DNA of 64,000 bases from Methylomonas rhizoryzae (GCF_008632455.1 NZ_CP043929.1:1736001-1800000), one strand, 5' to 3'. Shown: positions 28,486 to 37,798, counted from the first letter of the stretch. Notes: generated by a model from the sequence alone, not told the origin. Translations and numbers: made by a program.

Positions 28486-28509
28486 GGCCCGCTTGTGCGG
28501 GCTATTTTT
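28486..28509 (+). terminator. Intrinsic terminator after rpiA
   Basis: GCCCGC-TTGT-GCGGGC hairpin (28487-28502) followed by TATTTTTT. It sits 60 bp beyond the rpiA stop and 37 bp before the next gene on the same strand. Confidence 0.9.
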
Positions 28510-28545
28510 TGTCGGGATTTCGCCGGGCCATTCAGCGGGTGATCC

Positions 28546-30444
28546 ATGTCGGAATCCCTAGGGCAGCCGTTGATCGACAGCGCCGAACTCAAGGTACTGA
28601 AGGCCATTTTGGAGGGAACCGCCCAGTCGACAGGCGAAGAGTTTTTCCGCGCACTAGTCAGTCAATTGTGCATCGCTACCGGTGTGGCGAATGCGTTCAT
28701 CGCCGAGTTGCTGCCCTGCAAACAGCGTATCCGCACCCTGGCGTTTTGGCAGAGCGGGGGATTTTTGCCGGCCAGCGAATGGGCTATCGCCGGTACGCCG
28801 TGCGAACAGGTGATAGCCGGCAAGTTGTGCCATTATCCGTCCGATGTCTGGAAGTTGTTTCCGGACGAAGCCGGGGTGGAAAGTTACCTCGGGGTGCCGC
28901 TGGTCAGTAGCGAAGGCGTGGTGATGGGACATTTGGCCATGTTCGACGCTGTTGACATGCCGGCGGAGCCGCGTCTGCTATATACCTTCAAAATTTTTGC
29001 CGCGCGCGCGGTTGCCGAGTTGACGCGCTTGCGCACCGCCGAGCAACTTAAACTCAGCGAGCAACGGTTTCGGGATTTGTTCGACGAAGCGCCTATTGCC
29101 TACGTGCACGAAGACGTGGAGTCACGTTTCATCAGCGCCAATCGGGCGGCGTTAAGGATATTGGGGGTCAAGCCGGAAGAGGTGAGCAGTACCGTCGGCA
29201 TGTCCCTGGTTCCGGATACGCCGGAAGCGCAGCGCCGGGTCAAAGAGGCATTCGCCTCGGTCGGCCGCGGCACAGATACCGGCGGCGTGGTGTTGGAGCT
29301 GCGCCGCAAAGACAATGGTAAGCCGATCTGGATTCAGTGGTGGTCCAAGCCGGACCCCAGCGGCAGCTATACCCGCACCATGTTTATCGACATTACCGAC
29401 AAAGTGTTGATGGAGCGGGAACAAGAGCGCTTGCTGGCCGAGAACTCGTATCTGAAGCAAGAAATTCAGTGGGCGCATCAGTTCGACGAAATCGTCGGCA
29501 ACAGCGAGCCGTTGCAACACGTAGTGGAAAAGATTCGCCGGGTTGCCGTGACCGACGCTTCGGTGCTGATTCAAGGCGAATCGGGTACCGGCAAGGAATT
29601 GATCGCCAGGGCCATCCATAGCGCCAGTAAACGGAGCGGCAAGCCGTTAATCAAAGTGAATTGCGCGGCCTTGCCGGCGGCATTGGTGGAAAGCGAGCTG
29701 TTCGGCCACGAAAAAGGCGCGTTCACCGGGGCTATCGCCAAACATATCGGTCGCTTCGAACTGGCCGACGGCGGTACTCTTTTTTTGGACGAAATCGGTG
29801 AAATTCCGCTGGAGACTCAAGCCAAATTGCTGAGGGCGTTGCAAGAACGCGAATTCGACCGGGTCGGCGGAAAAATCCCGGTGAAAATCGACGTGCGGGT
29901 GATTGCCGCAACCAACCGCAATTTATTGCAAGCCGTTGCCGAAAAAACATTCCGCGACGATTTGTATTACCGCCTGAACGTGTTTCCGATCAGCATGCCG
30001 CCGTTACGCCAGCGCAAGGAGGATATACCCGCGTTGGTGGCGCACATGATCGCAAAATTCTCCGCCCGGATGGATAAAGCCTCGCAACATATCGGCGTAC
30101 AGTCGTTGCGGCTCCTGCAAGCTTACGCTTGGCCCGGCAACATCCGCGAACTGGAGAACGTGATCGAACGGGCCATGATTCTGAGCGACGGGCCTAACGT
30201 GGAAATTGATCCGGCCTGGTTGCCGGGTGCGGAGGCGGCAAGCCACCATTGCGCGAGCTCTGAAACTTCGGCCGGCCCCGCCGCTACTCAGCTAGAACAG
30301 GTCGAGCGTCAGCACATCATTACGGTCTTGGCGCAATGCGGTTGGGTGATAGAAGGCGAGCGCGGCGCGGCGCGGGCTTTGGGTTTGCACCCCAGTACCT
30401 TGCGGTACCGGATGAATAAATTGGCGATAGCCAAACCGCGTTAA
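28546..30444 (+). CDS. Sigma-54-dependent transcriptional activator (GAF-PAS-AAA+-Fis)
   Basis: A 632-residue enhancer-binding protein. Order: GAF-like domain (about 15-170), PAS domain (about 180-290, FRDLFDEAPIAYVHEDV with a PAC-like IQWWSKPDPSGSYTRTMFIDIT), linker helix, AAA+ domain (about 310-545) and Fis-type DNA-binding helices at the end (RAAARALGLHPSTLRYRMNKL, roughly 600-625). Walker A GESGTGKE, GAFTGA and WPGNIRELENVIERA are all intact. It resembles FhlA/NorR-like activators that sense a small molecule directly rather than by phosphorylation. Target genes are unknown; the following EF-hand-type gene starts 81 bp downstream. Confidence 0.88.
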   Translation: MSESLGQPLIDSAELKVLKAILEGTAQSTGEEFFRALVSQLCIATGVANAFIAELLPCKQRIRTLAFWQSGGFLPASEWAIAGTPCEQVIAGKLCHYPSDVWKLFPDEAGVESYLGVPLVSSEGVVMGHLAMFDAVDMPAEPRLLYTFKIFAARAVAELTRLRTAEQLKLSEQRFRDLFDEAPIAYVHEDVESRFISANRAALRILGVKPEEVSSTVGMSLVPDTPEAQRRVKEAFASVGRGTDTGGVVLELRRKDNGKPIWIQWWSKPDPSGSYTRTMFIDITDKVLMEREQERLLAENSYLKQEIQWAHQFDEIVGNSEPLQHVVEKIRRVAVTDASVLIQGESGTGKELIARAIHSASKRSGKPLIKVNCAALPAALVESELFGHEKGAFTGAIAKHIGRFELADGGTLFLDEIGEIPLETQAKLLRALQEREFDRVGGKIPVKIDVRVIAATNRNLLQAVAEKTFRDDLYYRLNVFPISMPPLRQRKEDIPALVAHMIAKFSARMDKASQHIGVQSLRLLQAYAWPGNIRELENVIERAMILSDGPNVEIDPAWLPGAEAASHHCASSETSAGPAATQLEQVERQHIITVLAQCGWVIEGERGAARALGLHPSTLRYRMNKLAIAKPR

Positions 30445-30525
30445 CTGATTTGTTTGCCGCGCGCTCAACTTTTTCGCTGTCAGGCCGATAACCAAGCATC
30501 AGTTGATCGACGGCGAGGTGGCGTC

Positions 30526-31569
30526 ATGATTATCGACAATGCTGCGATTCGGCTGCAAAGCCGGCACGAACAATTCACTCAATCCGTTCAGCGCGAATCG
30601 TTGGATATTCGCTTCGAGCGGCCGGCCCGGCAAGACCGCAAACCTGAAGCGCGCGAAGACGCCGTTCGCCTCAGCTCCGAAGCCAAAGCCTTGCCGCAGC
30701 AGGCCGCCCAAGCGTCGACAGACGAAGAGCTGGATGCCACTCACAGTTTGACGTTACAAATCCTCAAGCAGTTGATCAAGCATTTGACCGGGCACGACTT
30801 CAAACTGTTTTCCCCCAAGGATCTGCAAAGCAGCGCCGATCAAATCAGTTATCAGGCGCCACCGGCCGCGCCGGAGCAAGCCGCAAGCGCTGCCGGCGAC
30901 GGTTTCGGCCTGACCTATCAAAAATTCTCCAGTTACCGGGAGGTTGAGCAGACGCAGTTTTCGGCGCAAGGCGTCATCAATACCAAAGACGGCAAACGCA
31001 TAGAATTTTCCCTGTCCCTGAATATGAGCCGCGAGTTTTACCAGGAACATAGCGAAACCTTACGTCTCGGCGATGCCGCTAAGATTGATCCCTTAGTGGT
31101 CAATTTCGACGGGAACGCGGCCGAACTGAGCGACAGCCGCTTCGAGTTCGATTTGGATGCCGACGGCAGTTTGGACCAAATCGCCTTGTTGAAATCCGGC
31201 AGCGCGTTGTTGGCGCTGGATAAAAATGCCGACGGCAAGATCAACGACGGCAGCGAATTGTTCGGCACCCGTAGCGGCGACGGTTTCGCCGACTTGGCCG
31301 CATACGATGTCGACAACAACCAATTCATAGACGAAGCCGATCCGATATACAGCAAGCTGCGGTTGTGGCAACGTCATGCAGACGGCTCGCAACAGCTTCT
31401 GGCTTTAGGCGATAAAAATATTGGCGCGATCTATCTGGGACACACCGCCACTCCGTTCCAGTTGAAAACCGCCGACAATCAATCGCTGGGCGAGGTGGTC
31501 AGCAGCGGCGTGTATCTGAACGAGCAAGGCGGCACGGGTAGCGTGCAACAAATCAATTTGACCGCATGA
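30526..31569 (+). CDS. Hypothetical protein with EF-hand-like calcium-binding repeats
   Basis: A 347-residue protein not assigned to a named family. The N-terminal third is charged and likely disordered. The C-terminal half contains calcium-loop patterns: DLDADGSLDQIALL, DKNADGKINDGSELFG and DVDNNQFIDEADPIY, in the DxDxDG arrangement found in EF-hands and in VCBS/FG-GAP-like proteins. No signal peptide is visible, so if exported it would use a type I-like route or remain internal. ATG 30526 follows a GAGG ribosome binding site; an earlier in-frame ATG at 30454 overlaps less plausible sequence. The gene ends 12 bp before the convergent response regulator. Function unknown. Confidence 0.75.
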   Translation: MIIDNAAIRLQSRHEQFTQSVQRESLDIRFERPARQDRKPEAREDAVRLSSEAKALPQQAAQASTDEELDATHSLTLQILKQLIKHLTGHDFKLFSPKDLQSSADQISYQAPPAAPEQAASAAGDGFGLTYQKFSSYREVEQTQFSAQGVINTKDGKRIEFSLSLNMSREFYQEHSETLRLGDAAKIDPLVVNFDGNAAELSDSRFEFDLDADGSLDQIALLKSGSALLALDKNADGKINDGSELFGTRSGDGFADLAAYDVDNNQFIDEADPIYSKLRLWQRHADGSQQLLALGDKNIGAIYLGHTATPFQLKTADNQSLGEVVSSGVYLNEQGGTGSVQQINLTA

Positions 31570-31581
31570 ACGGCTAGCGGT

Positions 31582-32532
31582 TTAAAGCCGATCCTGCTTG
31601 GTTTTTTCGTCCGGGTTCAGGGCCATCGCCACGGCGGCGGCCCGGGTCGAAACGCCCAGCTTTTCGAACACGTGTTCCAAGTGTTTGTTGACGGTGCGCG
31701 GACTGCTGTTCAAGATGATGCCTATTTCCTTATTGGTTTTTCCGCGCGCTACCCACATCAAAATCTCCGCTTCGCGGCAGGTCAATTTCAATTTATGCCG
31801 TAGGGTTTGCGGCTCCCAAGCGTCTTCCTCCGCTACCCGTTGCAATAATAATAAGTATTCGTCCGGTTGTTCGCAGGGATTGCACTCTACGCAAAAGCCC
31901 GGCGCTAGGTCTGGCAACGAAGCGGCCTGTCTGTCCTTAGCCAGCCATTGCTGAAATGCCGCCAATAGCGGAGAAGGTAGCGGCGCATTCAAGCCGCTGT
32001 GTTCCGGCAAGCCGCAGGCTGCGGCAAATTCCTGTAACCATTGACTGGCGGCCGGAGTCAGCCAGACCGGACGGCCCGATGCGTCGACCGCCGCAACGGC
32101 GATTTCGGTTTCCGCCAACAAGCGTTCCGCTCGACGCAGGTTACGGGTTTGACTTAAATGCACCTCGATACGGGCCAACACTTCGGCCGGGCGTATCGGT
32201 TTCACAATGTAATCCAACGCGCCTTCGCCGAAACCGCGCAACAAATGGTCGAGTTCGCTCAAGCCGGTCATAAACAACACCGGTATACCGGCCGTGGCAG
32301 GGTTGGCTTTCAAGCGGTTGCACGTTTCGAAACCGTCCAGACCGGGCATCAACACGTCCAGCAAAATAATGTCCGGTTTAACGTATTGAATTTGTTCGAG
32401 GGCGGATAGACCGTCGGTGGCGACTAATACCCGGTAATGCGCTTCGAACAAGGTATCGGATAGTAAGGCCAGGTTGCCGGGTGTGTCGTCCACGATTAAT
32501 ACAATGCCGTTGCCGGCGGCTTCCAGCGTCAT
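31582..32532 (-). CDS. LuxR-family response regulator (REC-HTH), partner of the transporter-fused kinase
   Basis: A 316-residue two-component regulator. Receiver domain at about 10-130 with acidic pair VDD, phosphoacceptor D59 (ILLDVLMPGLDG) and K in YIVKPIRP. The middle region (about 145-235) looks like a small PAS-type module (IAVAAVDASGRPVWLTPAA). The C-terminus is a LuxR/FixJ helix-turn-helix (LTCREAEILMWVARGKTNKEIG, RTVNKHLEHVFEKLGV). The start at 32532 overlaps the kinase stop as ATGA, so kinase and regulator form an operon. The likely targets are the nearby porin/urea transport genes, an inference from proximity only. Confidence 0.9.
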   Translation of the reverse strand: MTLEAAGNGIVLIVDDTPGNLALLSDTLFEAHYRVLVATDGLSALEQIQYVKPDIILLDVLMPGLDGFETCNRLKANPATAGIPVLFMTGLSELDHLLRGFGEGALDYIVKPIRPAEVLARIEVHLSQTRNLRRAERLLAETEIAVAAVDASGRPVWLTPAASQWLQEFAAACGLPEHSGLNAPLPSPLLAAFQQWLAKDRQAASLPDLAPGFCVECNPCEQPDEYLLLLQRVAEEDAWEPQTLRHKLKLTCREAEILMWVARGKTNKEIGIILNSSPRTVNKHLEHVFEKLGVSTRAAAVAMALNPDEKTKQDRL

Positions 32533-35500
32533 GGTTGCTCCTGTTTTCCGTTCATATTCAACAGTGCCCTGATTTCGCCCAGGCGAAATTGATCGGCCAG
32601 CGAGGTGAGTTTGGCAAAAAAATGGCGGTACTCGACGTGTTGCGCAGCCAAATCGGCCAGATGCCGTTTCAGCCCGATCAAATCGCCGATACGGGTGTAA
32701 GCGACGCACCCCTCCAGCAGCGGCAGCGGCGGTACCCGCAACGGCGGCGGTTCGGCTGTGGTCGGCTGGGGGGTACCATCCTTATAAACCCAGGCTAAGG
32801 CCAGATACAGTTTGAGTTTTTGCATCAACTCCGCCACTTTCAGCGGTTTGGCCAGAAAATCGTTGCAGCCGGCGTTTAAAGCGGCCTTACGGTCGTCCGG
32901 ATAGGCGTTGGCGCTCAACACGATAATCGGCATCTGCAAGCCGCGTTCGCGCAGGCGAATGGCGGTCTCGATGCCGTCGATGCCGGTCATCGAAATATCC
33001 AATAAGATCAGGTCCGGGTTTTCGTCGCCCACTTTGATGCAGCAGTCTTCGCCGGAATCGGCCTCGCTCAAGTAAAAACCCAAGGGTTCCAGAATCGATA
33101 ATAGCACTTCGCGGTGGTCGGTTTGGTCGTCGACCACCATGATGCGCCGGCGCCGACCTTGATAACCGATGACGGCTTCCGCGGGTTCGTTGAGGCCGGC
33201 GCCGGCGTGGCTGACGCTGGGCAGCAGCAAGCGCACGGTAAAAGTCGAGCCTTTGCCGACCTCGCTTTGTACGGTCAGCTCGCCGCCCATCACTTCGGTT
33301 AAGGTTTTGCTGATGGTCAAACCCAAACCGCTGCCGGTTGTCGCATTGCCGGTCCGGTTGTCCAAGCGTACGAACGGCTGGAAAATATTTTGCAATTGTT
33401 CGGGAGCTATGCCGCTGCCGCTGTCGCTGATTTGAAAATTGGCGACCCCGCCGCTATAGCCGATGCGGAACGCAATGCCGCCGCGTCCGGTGAATTTGAT
33501 CGCGTTACCGAGTAAATTCATCAACACTTGCCCGACCCGTTTTTCGTCGCAGCGCACTCGCTGCGGAATCGCGCTAGTCAATTGGCAGGTAAAACTTAAG
33601 CCCTTATCTTCTGCCTGCGCTTTGTACAGATGTACCAAATGTTCGATGAACGCTTGAAAATCGATGGCTTGGCTTTTGAATTCGAACTTTCTGGCTTCGA
33701 TGCGGGCAATGTCCAGAATGTCTTCGATTAAAGAGGCCAAATGTTCGCCGCTGCGTTTCAAGGTTTCCACCGCCTGACGTCTATGCGCCGGTATCGCTTG
33801 ATCCTGATGCAAAATGTGGGCGTAACCGATGATGCTGTTTAGCGGCGAGCGGATTTCGTGGCTCATGTTGCTGAGAAAGCGACTTTTGGCTTGGTTGGCG
33901 GTATCCGCTACCTTGCGTGCTTGCTGCAATTTCAAGTCGGTTTTTTTATGTTCCTCGATTTCCTGCACCAACAACTGGGTTTGTTTGGCGGTTTCTTCGT
34001 GGGCCATGCGCCGGCTTTCCGCGTTCAAGATCAGCCACCAGGTACACAAACCGATGAATACCAGCAGCGAGGCGTATATTTTCAGAAAATTATTGATCAA
34101 CAGGCCGAATGCCGGCGGATTGTGCTGTACGCTCAACAAATCTTGGTAATAAATGATGCTGACGAATATCCCGGTCAAAATACTTAAAAACGCGAACAAC
34201 AAGCCGAAGCGCAACAAGCGCAAACGCGCGCTGATGTCGAACAGGGAAGGTAAAAAACGGCCGGCGGTGCGTTCCAAATAATCGTCGAAACGAAAGCCGA
34301 CTTTGCAGGAGTCCAAACAGCGTGCGTCCAAGGTGCAGCACAAGGAACAAATACTGCCGCCGTAGGCCGGACAATAGGCCAGGTCTTCATGTTCGAACCC
34401 ATTCTCGCAAATCGAACAGGTTTCTTCCCCGCCGTGTCCGTGATAGTGGTTGGGACGTGCTAAATAGTGTTTGCCGCGGCTGATCCAAGCCACCAACGGT
34501 ACCAACACGAAAGCCAGTCCCAAGGCGATGAAAGCGGAAAACGCTTGCGGATAGGCGCCGAACAAGCCGACGTAGGCCAAAATAGACACAACGGAGGCGA
34601 CGAAGGTTGCGACGATGCCGACCGGATTCAAATCCGACAAATACGCGCGTTTGAATTCCACTTGCCGGGGACTGAGGCGTAGCGGTTTGTTGATGATGAA
34701 TTCCGCCGCCACCGTGCTGATCCAGGCTATCGACATGTTGGAAAACAATCCCAGCACTTTTTCCAGCGCGCCGAACACGCCGAACTCCATCAGCAGCAAG
34801 GCGATCAACACGTTGAAAAACAGCCAAACCACCCGGCCGGGGTGACAATGGGTCAGGCGCGAAAAGAAATTCGACCAGGCCAAAGAGCCGGCGTAGGCGT
34901 TGGTTACGTTGATTTTGATTTGGCTAAGCACCACGAATAACGTGGTGGCGGCCAAGGCCCAGCGTGGGTCGCTGAACAGCTCGCCGTAAGCGACTAAGTA
35001 CATTTGCGTGGGTTCGTGCGCGTGGTGAGGGTCTATACCGTGACGTATCGCCAAATGAGCCAGCAGCGCACCGGCGATTTGCCGCAACATGCCGAAGAAA
35101 ATCCAGCCGGGGCCGGCCGTCAGCATCGCTCCCCACCAGCGCCAACGGTTTTTCCGGGTTTTATCCGGCAAAAAACGCAAAAAATCCACCTGTTCGCCGA
35201 TTTGCGCCACCATAGAAAAGGCCACGGTGGCGGCGCTGCCGAACGCCAGCCAATCGAAACCCTGACCGCTGCCGGCAATCCAAAAATAACTGCTCAAGGT
35301 CAGGGCCGCTTCTGATTCGGTCTGCAGCACCGCGACGTAAGGCGCTATCAGCAAAGCCAGCCACAACGGTTGGGTCCACAGCTGCATACGGCTGATGGTG
35401 GTAATGCCGAAGGTTACCAGCGGAATCACGATCAGCGCGCTGACCACGTGTGCGTAAGCCAAGGGCATGCCGAAATACAGTTCCAAGGCCAGAGACATGA

Positions 35501-35909
35501 TGGAGGCTTCCAGCGCGAACAAGGTAAACGTGAAGGACGCATAAATCAGCGAGGTAATCGTGGAGCCGATGTAACCGAAACCGGCCGCGCGGGTGAGCAA
35601 ATCGATGTCGATGTGGTGGCGGGCCGCGTAGTAGCTGATCGGCAAGCTGGTCGCGAAAATGATCAGCCCGACGATAACAATGGCCCAGCAGGCATTGGTG
35701 AAGCCGTAATTGATGGATAAAAATCCGCCTATGGCTTCCAACACCAAAAACGAGGTGGAACCGAACGCGGTGTTGGCAATCTGAAATTCGCTGAAAGTCC
35801 GGAAGCTGCGCGGCGCATAGCGTAGCGCATAGTCTTCCAGGGTTTCGTTGGCGACCAAAGCGTTGTAGTCGCGGCGAATTTTAGTAATGTTTTGATAGAT
35901 GGTATTCAC
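32529..35909 (-). CDS. NCS1-transporter-fused hybrid sensor histidine kinase with Cys-rich module
   Basis: A 1126-residue fusion. Residues about 25-480 form a full nucleobase:cation symporter-1 (NCS1) type permease with around 12 hydrophobic helices (DYALRYAPRSFRTFSEFQIANT, then repeated helices to 475). Residues 498-535 hold eight cysteines (C498, C501, C513, C521, C524, C525, C531, C535) suggestive of zinc or Fe-S binding. Two more helices (about 565-590 and 605-630) lead through a coiled coil to HisKA with H684 in SNMSHEIRSPLNSIIG, HATPase (to about 900) and a receiver domain (about 930-1050, LILLDISMTGIDG). The permease half may act as the sensor for a purine, hydantoin, allantoin or urea-like compound, or transport and sense together. 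It overlaps the downstream regulator gene by 4 bp and sits next to a urea transporter region. Confidence 0.92.
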   Translation of the reverse strand: MNTIYQNITKIRRDYNALVANETLEDYALRYAPRSFRTFSEFQIANTAFGSTSFLVLEAIGGFLSINYGFTNACWAIVIVGLIIFATSLPISYYAARHHIDIDLLTRAAGFGYIGSTITSLIYASFTFTLFALEASIMSLALELYFGMPLAYAHVVSALIVIPLVTFGITTISRMQLWTQPLWLALLIAPYVAVLQTESEAALTLSSYFWIAGSGQGFDWLAFGSAATVAFSMVAQIGEQVDFLRFLPDKTRKNRWRWWGAMLTAGPGWIFFGMLRQIAGALLAHLAIRHGIDPHHAHEPTQMYLVAYGELFSDPRWALAATTLFVVLSQIKINVTNAYAGSLAWSNFFSRLTHCHPGRVVWLFFNVLIALLLMEFGVFGALEKVLGLFSNMSIAWISTVAAEFIINKPLRLSPRQVEFKRAYLSDLNPVGIVATFVASVVSILAYVGLFGAYPQAFSAFIALGLAFVLVPLVAWISRGKHYLARPNHYHGHGGEETCSICENGFEHEDLAYCPAYGGSICSLCCTLDARCLDSCKVGFRFDDYLERTAGRFLPSLFDISARLRLLRFGLLFAFLSILTGIFVSIIYYQDLLSVQHNPPAFGLLINNFLKIYASLLVFIGLCTWWLILNAESRRMAHEETAKQTQLLVQEIEEHKKTDLKLQQARKVADTANQAKSRFLSNMSHEIRSPLNSIIGYAHILHQDQAIPAHRRQAVETLKRSGEHLASLIEDILDIARIEARKFEFKSQAIDFQAFIEHLVHLYKAQAEDKGLSFTCQLTSAIPQRVRCDEKRVGQVLMNLLGNAIKFTGRGGIAFRIGYSGGVANFQISDSGSGIAPEQLQNIFQPFVRLDNRTGNATTGSGLGLTISKTLTEVMGGELTVQSEVGKGSTFTVRLLLPSVSHAGAGLNEPAEAVIGYQGRRRRIMVVDDQTDHREVLLSILEPLGFYLSEADSGEDCCIKVGDENPDLILLDISMTGIDGIETAIRLRERGLQMPIIVLSANAYPDDRKAALNAGCNDFLAKPLKVAELMQKLKLYLALAWVYKDGTPQPTTAEPPPLRVPPLPLLEGCVAYTRIGDLIGLKRHLADLAAQHVEYRHFFAKLTSLADQFRLGEIRALLNMNGKQEQP

Positions 35910-36299
35910 GTTACCGACAGCAGGTCATAAGGTTCAACGGTACGGGTTGGCGGGTTACCCTCAGGTTTGATGGCCGCGTATGCCCAGAGTATTCCGGTTT
36001 ACCGCTCCCTGTAAAATCTTTGCGGTGCTTGCGACCATTTTCTATGTTTGGGGTTATACATAGGGGGTAAGCGGCTTGCTAGCGCAATATTGTCCCGGCT
36101 GGCTTTGCTCGTGCCAAGGCAATGCCGGTCATCATCGGGGGGGGCAATCATGCCGCGCCTACCTCTTAAGTTTTTCTTTAACTAAGCTTTTTATACTGAA
36201 ATCCGGATCGCTTCTTGACCGGCAAACGCCTAAGCGGCGTTTGTCGAACGGAAAATCGCAGCGGAAGCGCCTTCATCCACTACACACTAGGTACCGAAT
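35910..36299. promoter_or_regulatory. 390-bp divergent regulatory gap between kinase and lipoprotein genes
   Basis: No credible gene. The gap must hold promoters in both directions. On the + strand a TTATACT box near 36191 preceded by TTAAGT at about 18 bp is a weak sigma-70 candidate for the lipoprotein. A 22-bp interrupted palindrome CTATGT-N10-ACATAG lies at 36042-36063, and a hairpin AAACGCC-TAAGC-GGCGTTT at 36224-36242 falls in the likely 5' leader. I could not find a convincing sigma-54 promoter. Confidence 0.4.
36042..36063. promoter_or_regulatory. Interrupted palindrome, candidate operator
   Basis: CTATGT-N10-ACATAG lies 133 bp upstream of the kinase gene start (35909, minus strand). 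The symmetry and spacing suit a dimeric regulator such as the neighbouring LuxR-type protein, but this is inference from one copy. Confidence 0.35.
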
Positions 36300-36785
36300 A
36301 TGAATACGAAAACTCTGTTATTGACCATCGGCATCTGCAGCCTGTTGTTCGCTTGCGACTCGGGCGACAAACCCGCCGCCACCGAAACCTCGGCAGTGAC
36401 CGCACCGCCGCCGGCCAGCACGCCGGAAACCGCCATGGGTGAGGCGTTGCAATCCGCTCAGTCCGTGCAACAGCAAGTGGAAGGCGCCGCCGCGGCCATG
36501 GACAACGCCTTGCAACAAGCGGCCGACGGCGCGGCGGGCGCGGTCGATAGTGCGCAAAGCGTCGCAGCCGAAGCGGTCGACGCCGGTCAAGCGGCTGCCG
36601 CCAATCTTGAGGGTGCTGCCGAAACCGCTCTGGACCAAGCGAAACAGACCGGCGAACAAACCGCGCAACAGGCGCAAGCCGTAGCCGAACAGACGAAAGC
36701 CAAAACCGCCGAAGCCCTGGATGCGCTTACTCCCCCAACAGAAAGCGTTACGCCAGTCGGCGAAAAAATTCCGGCGGTGAAATAG
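36300..36785 (+). CDS. Alanine-rich lipoprotein of unknown function
   Basis: A 161-residue lipoprotein: signal sequence MNTKTLLLTIGICSLLFAC with lipobox LFAC and lipidated C19, followed by a Pro/Thr-rich linker. From about residue 45 to 140 the chain is an Ala/Gln/Asp-rich heptad-like repeat (QSAQSVQQQVEGAAAAMDNA), predicted to form a long helix resembling Lpp-like or apolipoprotein-like coiled coils. I recognise no family. It may be anchored in the outer membrane. It faces the same direction as the later porin and urt genes but is separated from them by a minus-strand gene. The start ATG immediately follows the leader hairpin region; the ribosome binding site is weak. Confidence 0.75.
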   Translation: MNTKTLLLTIGICSLLFACDSGDKPAATETSAVTAPPPASTPETAMGEALQSAQSVQQQVEGAAAAMDNALQQAADGAAGAVDSAQSVAAEAVDAGQAAAANLEGAAETALDQAKQTGEQTAQQAQAVAEQTKAKTAEALDALTPPTESVTPVGEKIPAVK

Positions 36786-36962
36786 CTGCAAACGCTGTGA
36801 CGGGGCGGGCAAATATCTTGGTGTTGATGTTCAATCCTCGTGGTGCGGCGCTCCGTCGCAATTCGCAAGGCTATTTGCAACGAGGGTGCGGCTCCTTCGA
36901 TGACTTTCACAGTAACGATCATGAAGGCCTGGTAATTGCCCCGGCAAATGAAAGCTCGTTTG

Positions 36963-37024
36963 GTAGGAGCGACGCATAGTCGCGATGACGGCCTTGCGAA
37001 TCGCGGCTATGTGTCATTCCCACC
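36963..37024. repeat. REP-like imperfect palindrome
   Basis: The left arm at 36963-36986 starts GTAGGAGCGACGCATAG; the right arm at 37000-37024 is its imperfect reverse complement. It shares the GTAGGAGCGACGCAT core with the perfect palindrome at 47015-47075, so both belong to one repeat family. A more degraded relative (GCGCTCCGTCGCAATTCGC) lies at about 36847-36865. Confidence 0.75.
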
Positions 37025-37045
37025 ATGACTTCCAGCGTAACACCC

Positions 37046-37798
37046 TCATTTCCTTTCATGTCCGAAGGTAAAGATCACCGGGTTACCCTGGTTATGGATG
37101 ATGATCTCTTTCTTCAATTCGACGTTGCTGCTCGAGTCGTCGCCGTTTGCCGGTGCTAGCGGTTTCAGTTCGCCGCCGGCCGGCGCCGCGACCGGCACTT
37201 CTTTGACTTCCACCCGCACGTCCGGCATCCAGCTGGGTTTAAAACTGCCGGTTTGCGCGCGGCGTTGCGCCATGTCGGCGGAGCGCGGCAAGTCTTCCAG
37301 TAGATTCAAACAGGCGGTGCCGATTTGATCGATCAGCTTTTCGCTGACCAAGGCCTTGCCTTTGCTACGTGCCAACGGCCGGGCGCTGAAAGTCGATTTG
37401 GCTTGTGCCAGCATAGCCTCGTTGTCGCTGCGGCGTAATTCGCAACTGACCGGAAGTACGTCGGCTTTTTGAAAATCCAATGCCCGTGGGTCGGAATTAC
37501 CGCTGGAAAAGGAAAAGCCGACCGGCGTGTCGCCGTGTTCAACCTTGCCGATTTTTGCGTCCAGTTTATGGCTGTAAGGGCCGTTATCCGGAAACGGATA
37601 TTGCCATTGGGACAAATTGCGTTTGATTTGTCCACCTAGTTCGTCGGCATCCAAATCTAAGCCGAACTGCTCGAGATGGGTGGGGTCCAGCTGAAATTGA
37701 ATGGCGTCGATACGGTCGCCGTCGGCGGCCGGGGCGCCGCGCAGCAAGCCGGCCAGCAAGACCGCTAGCGCCACACGGCGCAGGTTGCGAATGCTCAT
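37046..37798 (-). CDS. Hypothetical secreted protein
   Basis: A 250-residue protein with a signal peptide (MSIRNLRRVALAVLLAGLLRGAPAA, cleavage about 25). The mature part is soluble and begins DGDRIDAIQFQLDP; no known domain is evident. Features are two Cys residues (in VSCELRR and TACLNL) that could form a disulfide, a Pro/Ala-rich segment near 195-215, and a C-terminal stretch VELKKEIIIHNQGNPVIFTFGHERK. The start at 37798 is chosen over a longer opening because it is preceded by GAGGAG and gives a normal signal peptide. Divergent from the porin gene; its location next to porin and urt genes hints at a periplasmic role, which is unproven. Confidence 0.7.
   Translation of the reverse strand: MSIRNLRRVALAVLLAGLLRGAPAADGDRIDAIQFQLDPTHLEQFGLDLDADELGGQIKRNLSQWQYPFPDNGPYSHKLDAKIGKVEHGDTPVGFSFSSGNSDPRALDFQKADVLPVSCELRRSDNEAMLAQAKSTFSARPLARSKGKALVSEKLIDQIGTACLNLLEDLPRSADMAQRRAQTGSFKPSWMPDVRVEVKEVPVAAPAGGELKPLAPANGDDSSSNVELKKEIIIHNQGNPVIFTFGHERK

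Noticed and set aside
36076..36303. 75-codon reading frame upstream of the lipoprotein
   Set aside because: No ribosome binding site, no coding character, and it overlaps the promoter/leader hairpin.
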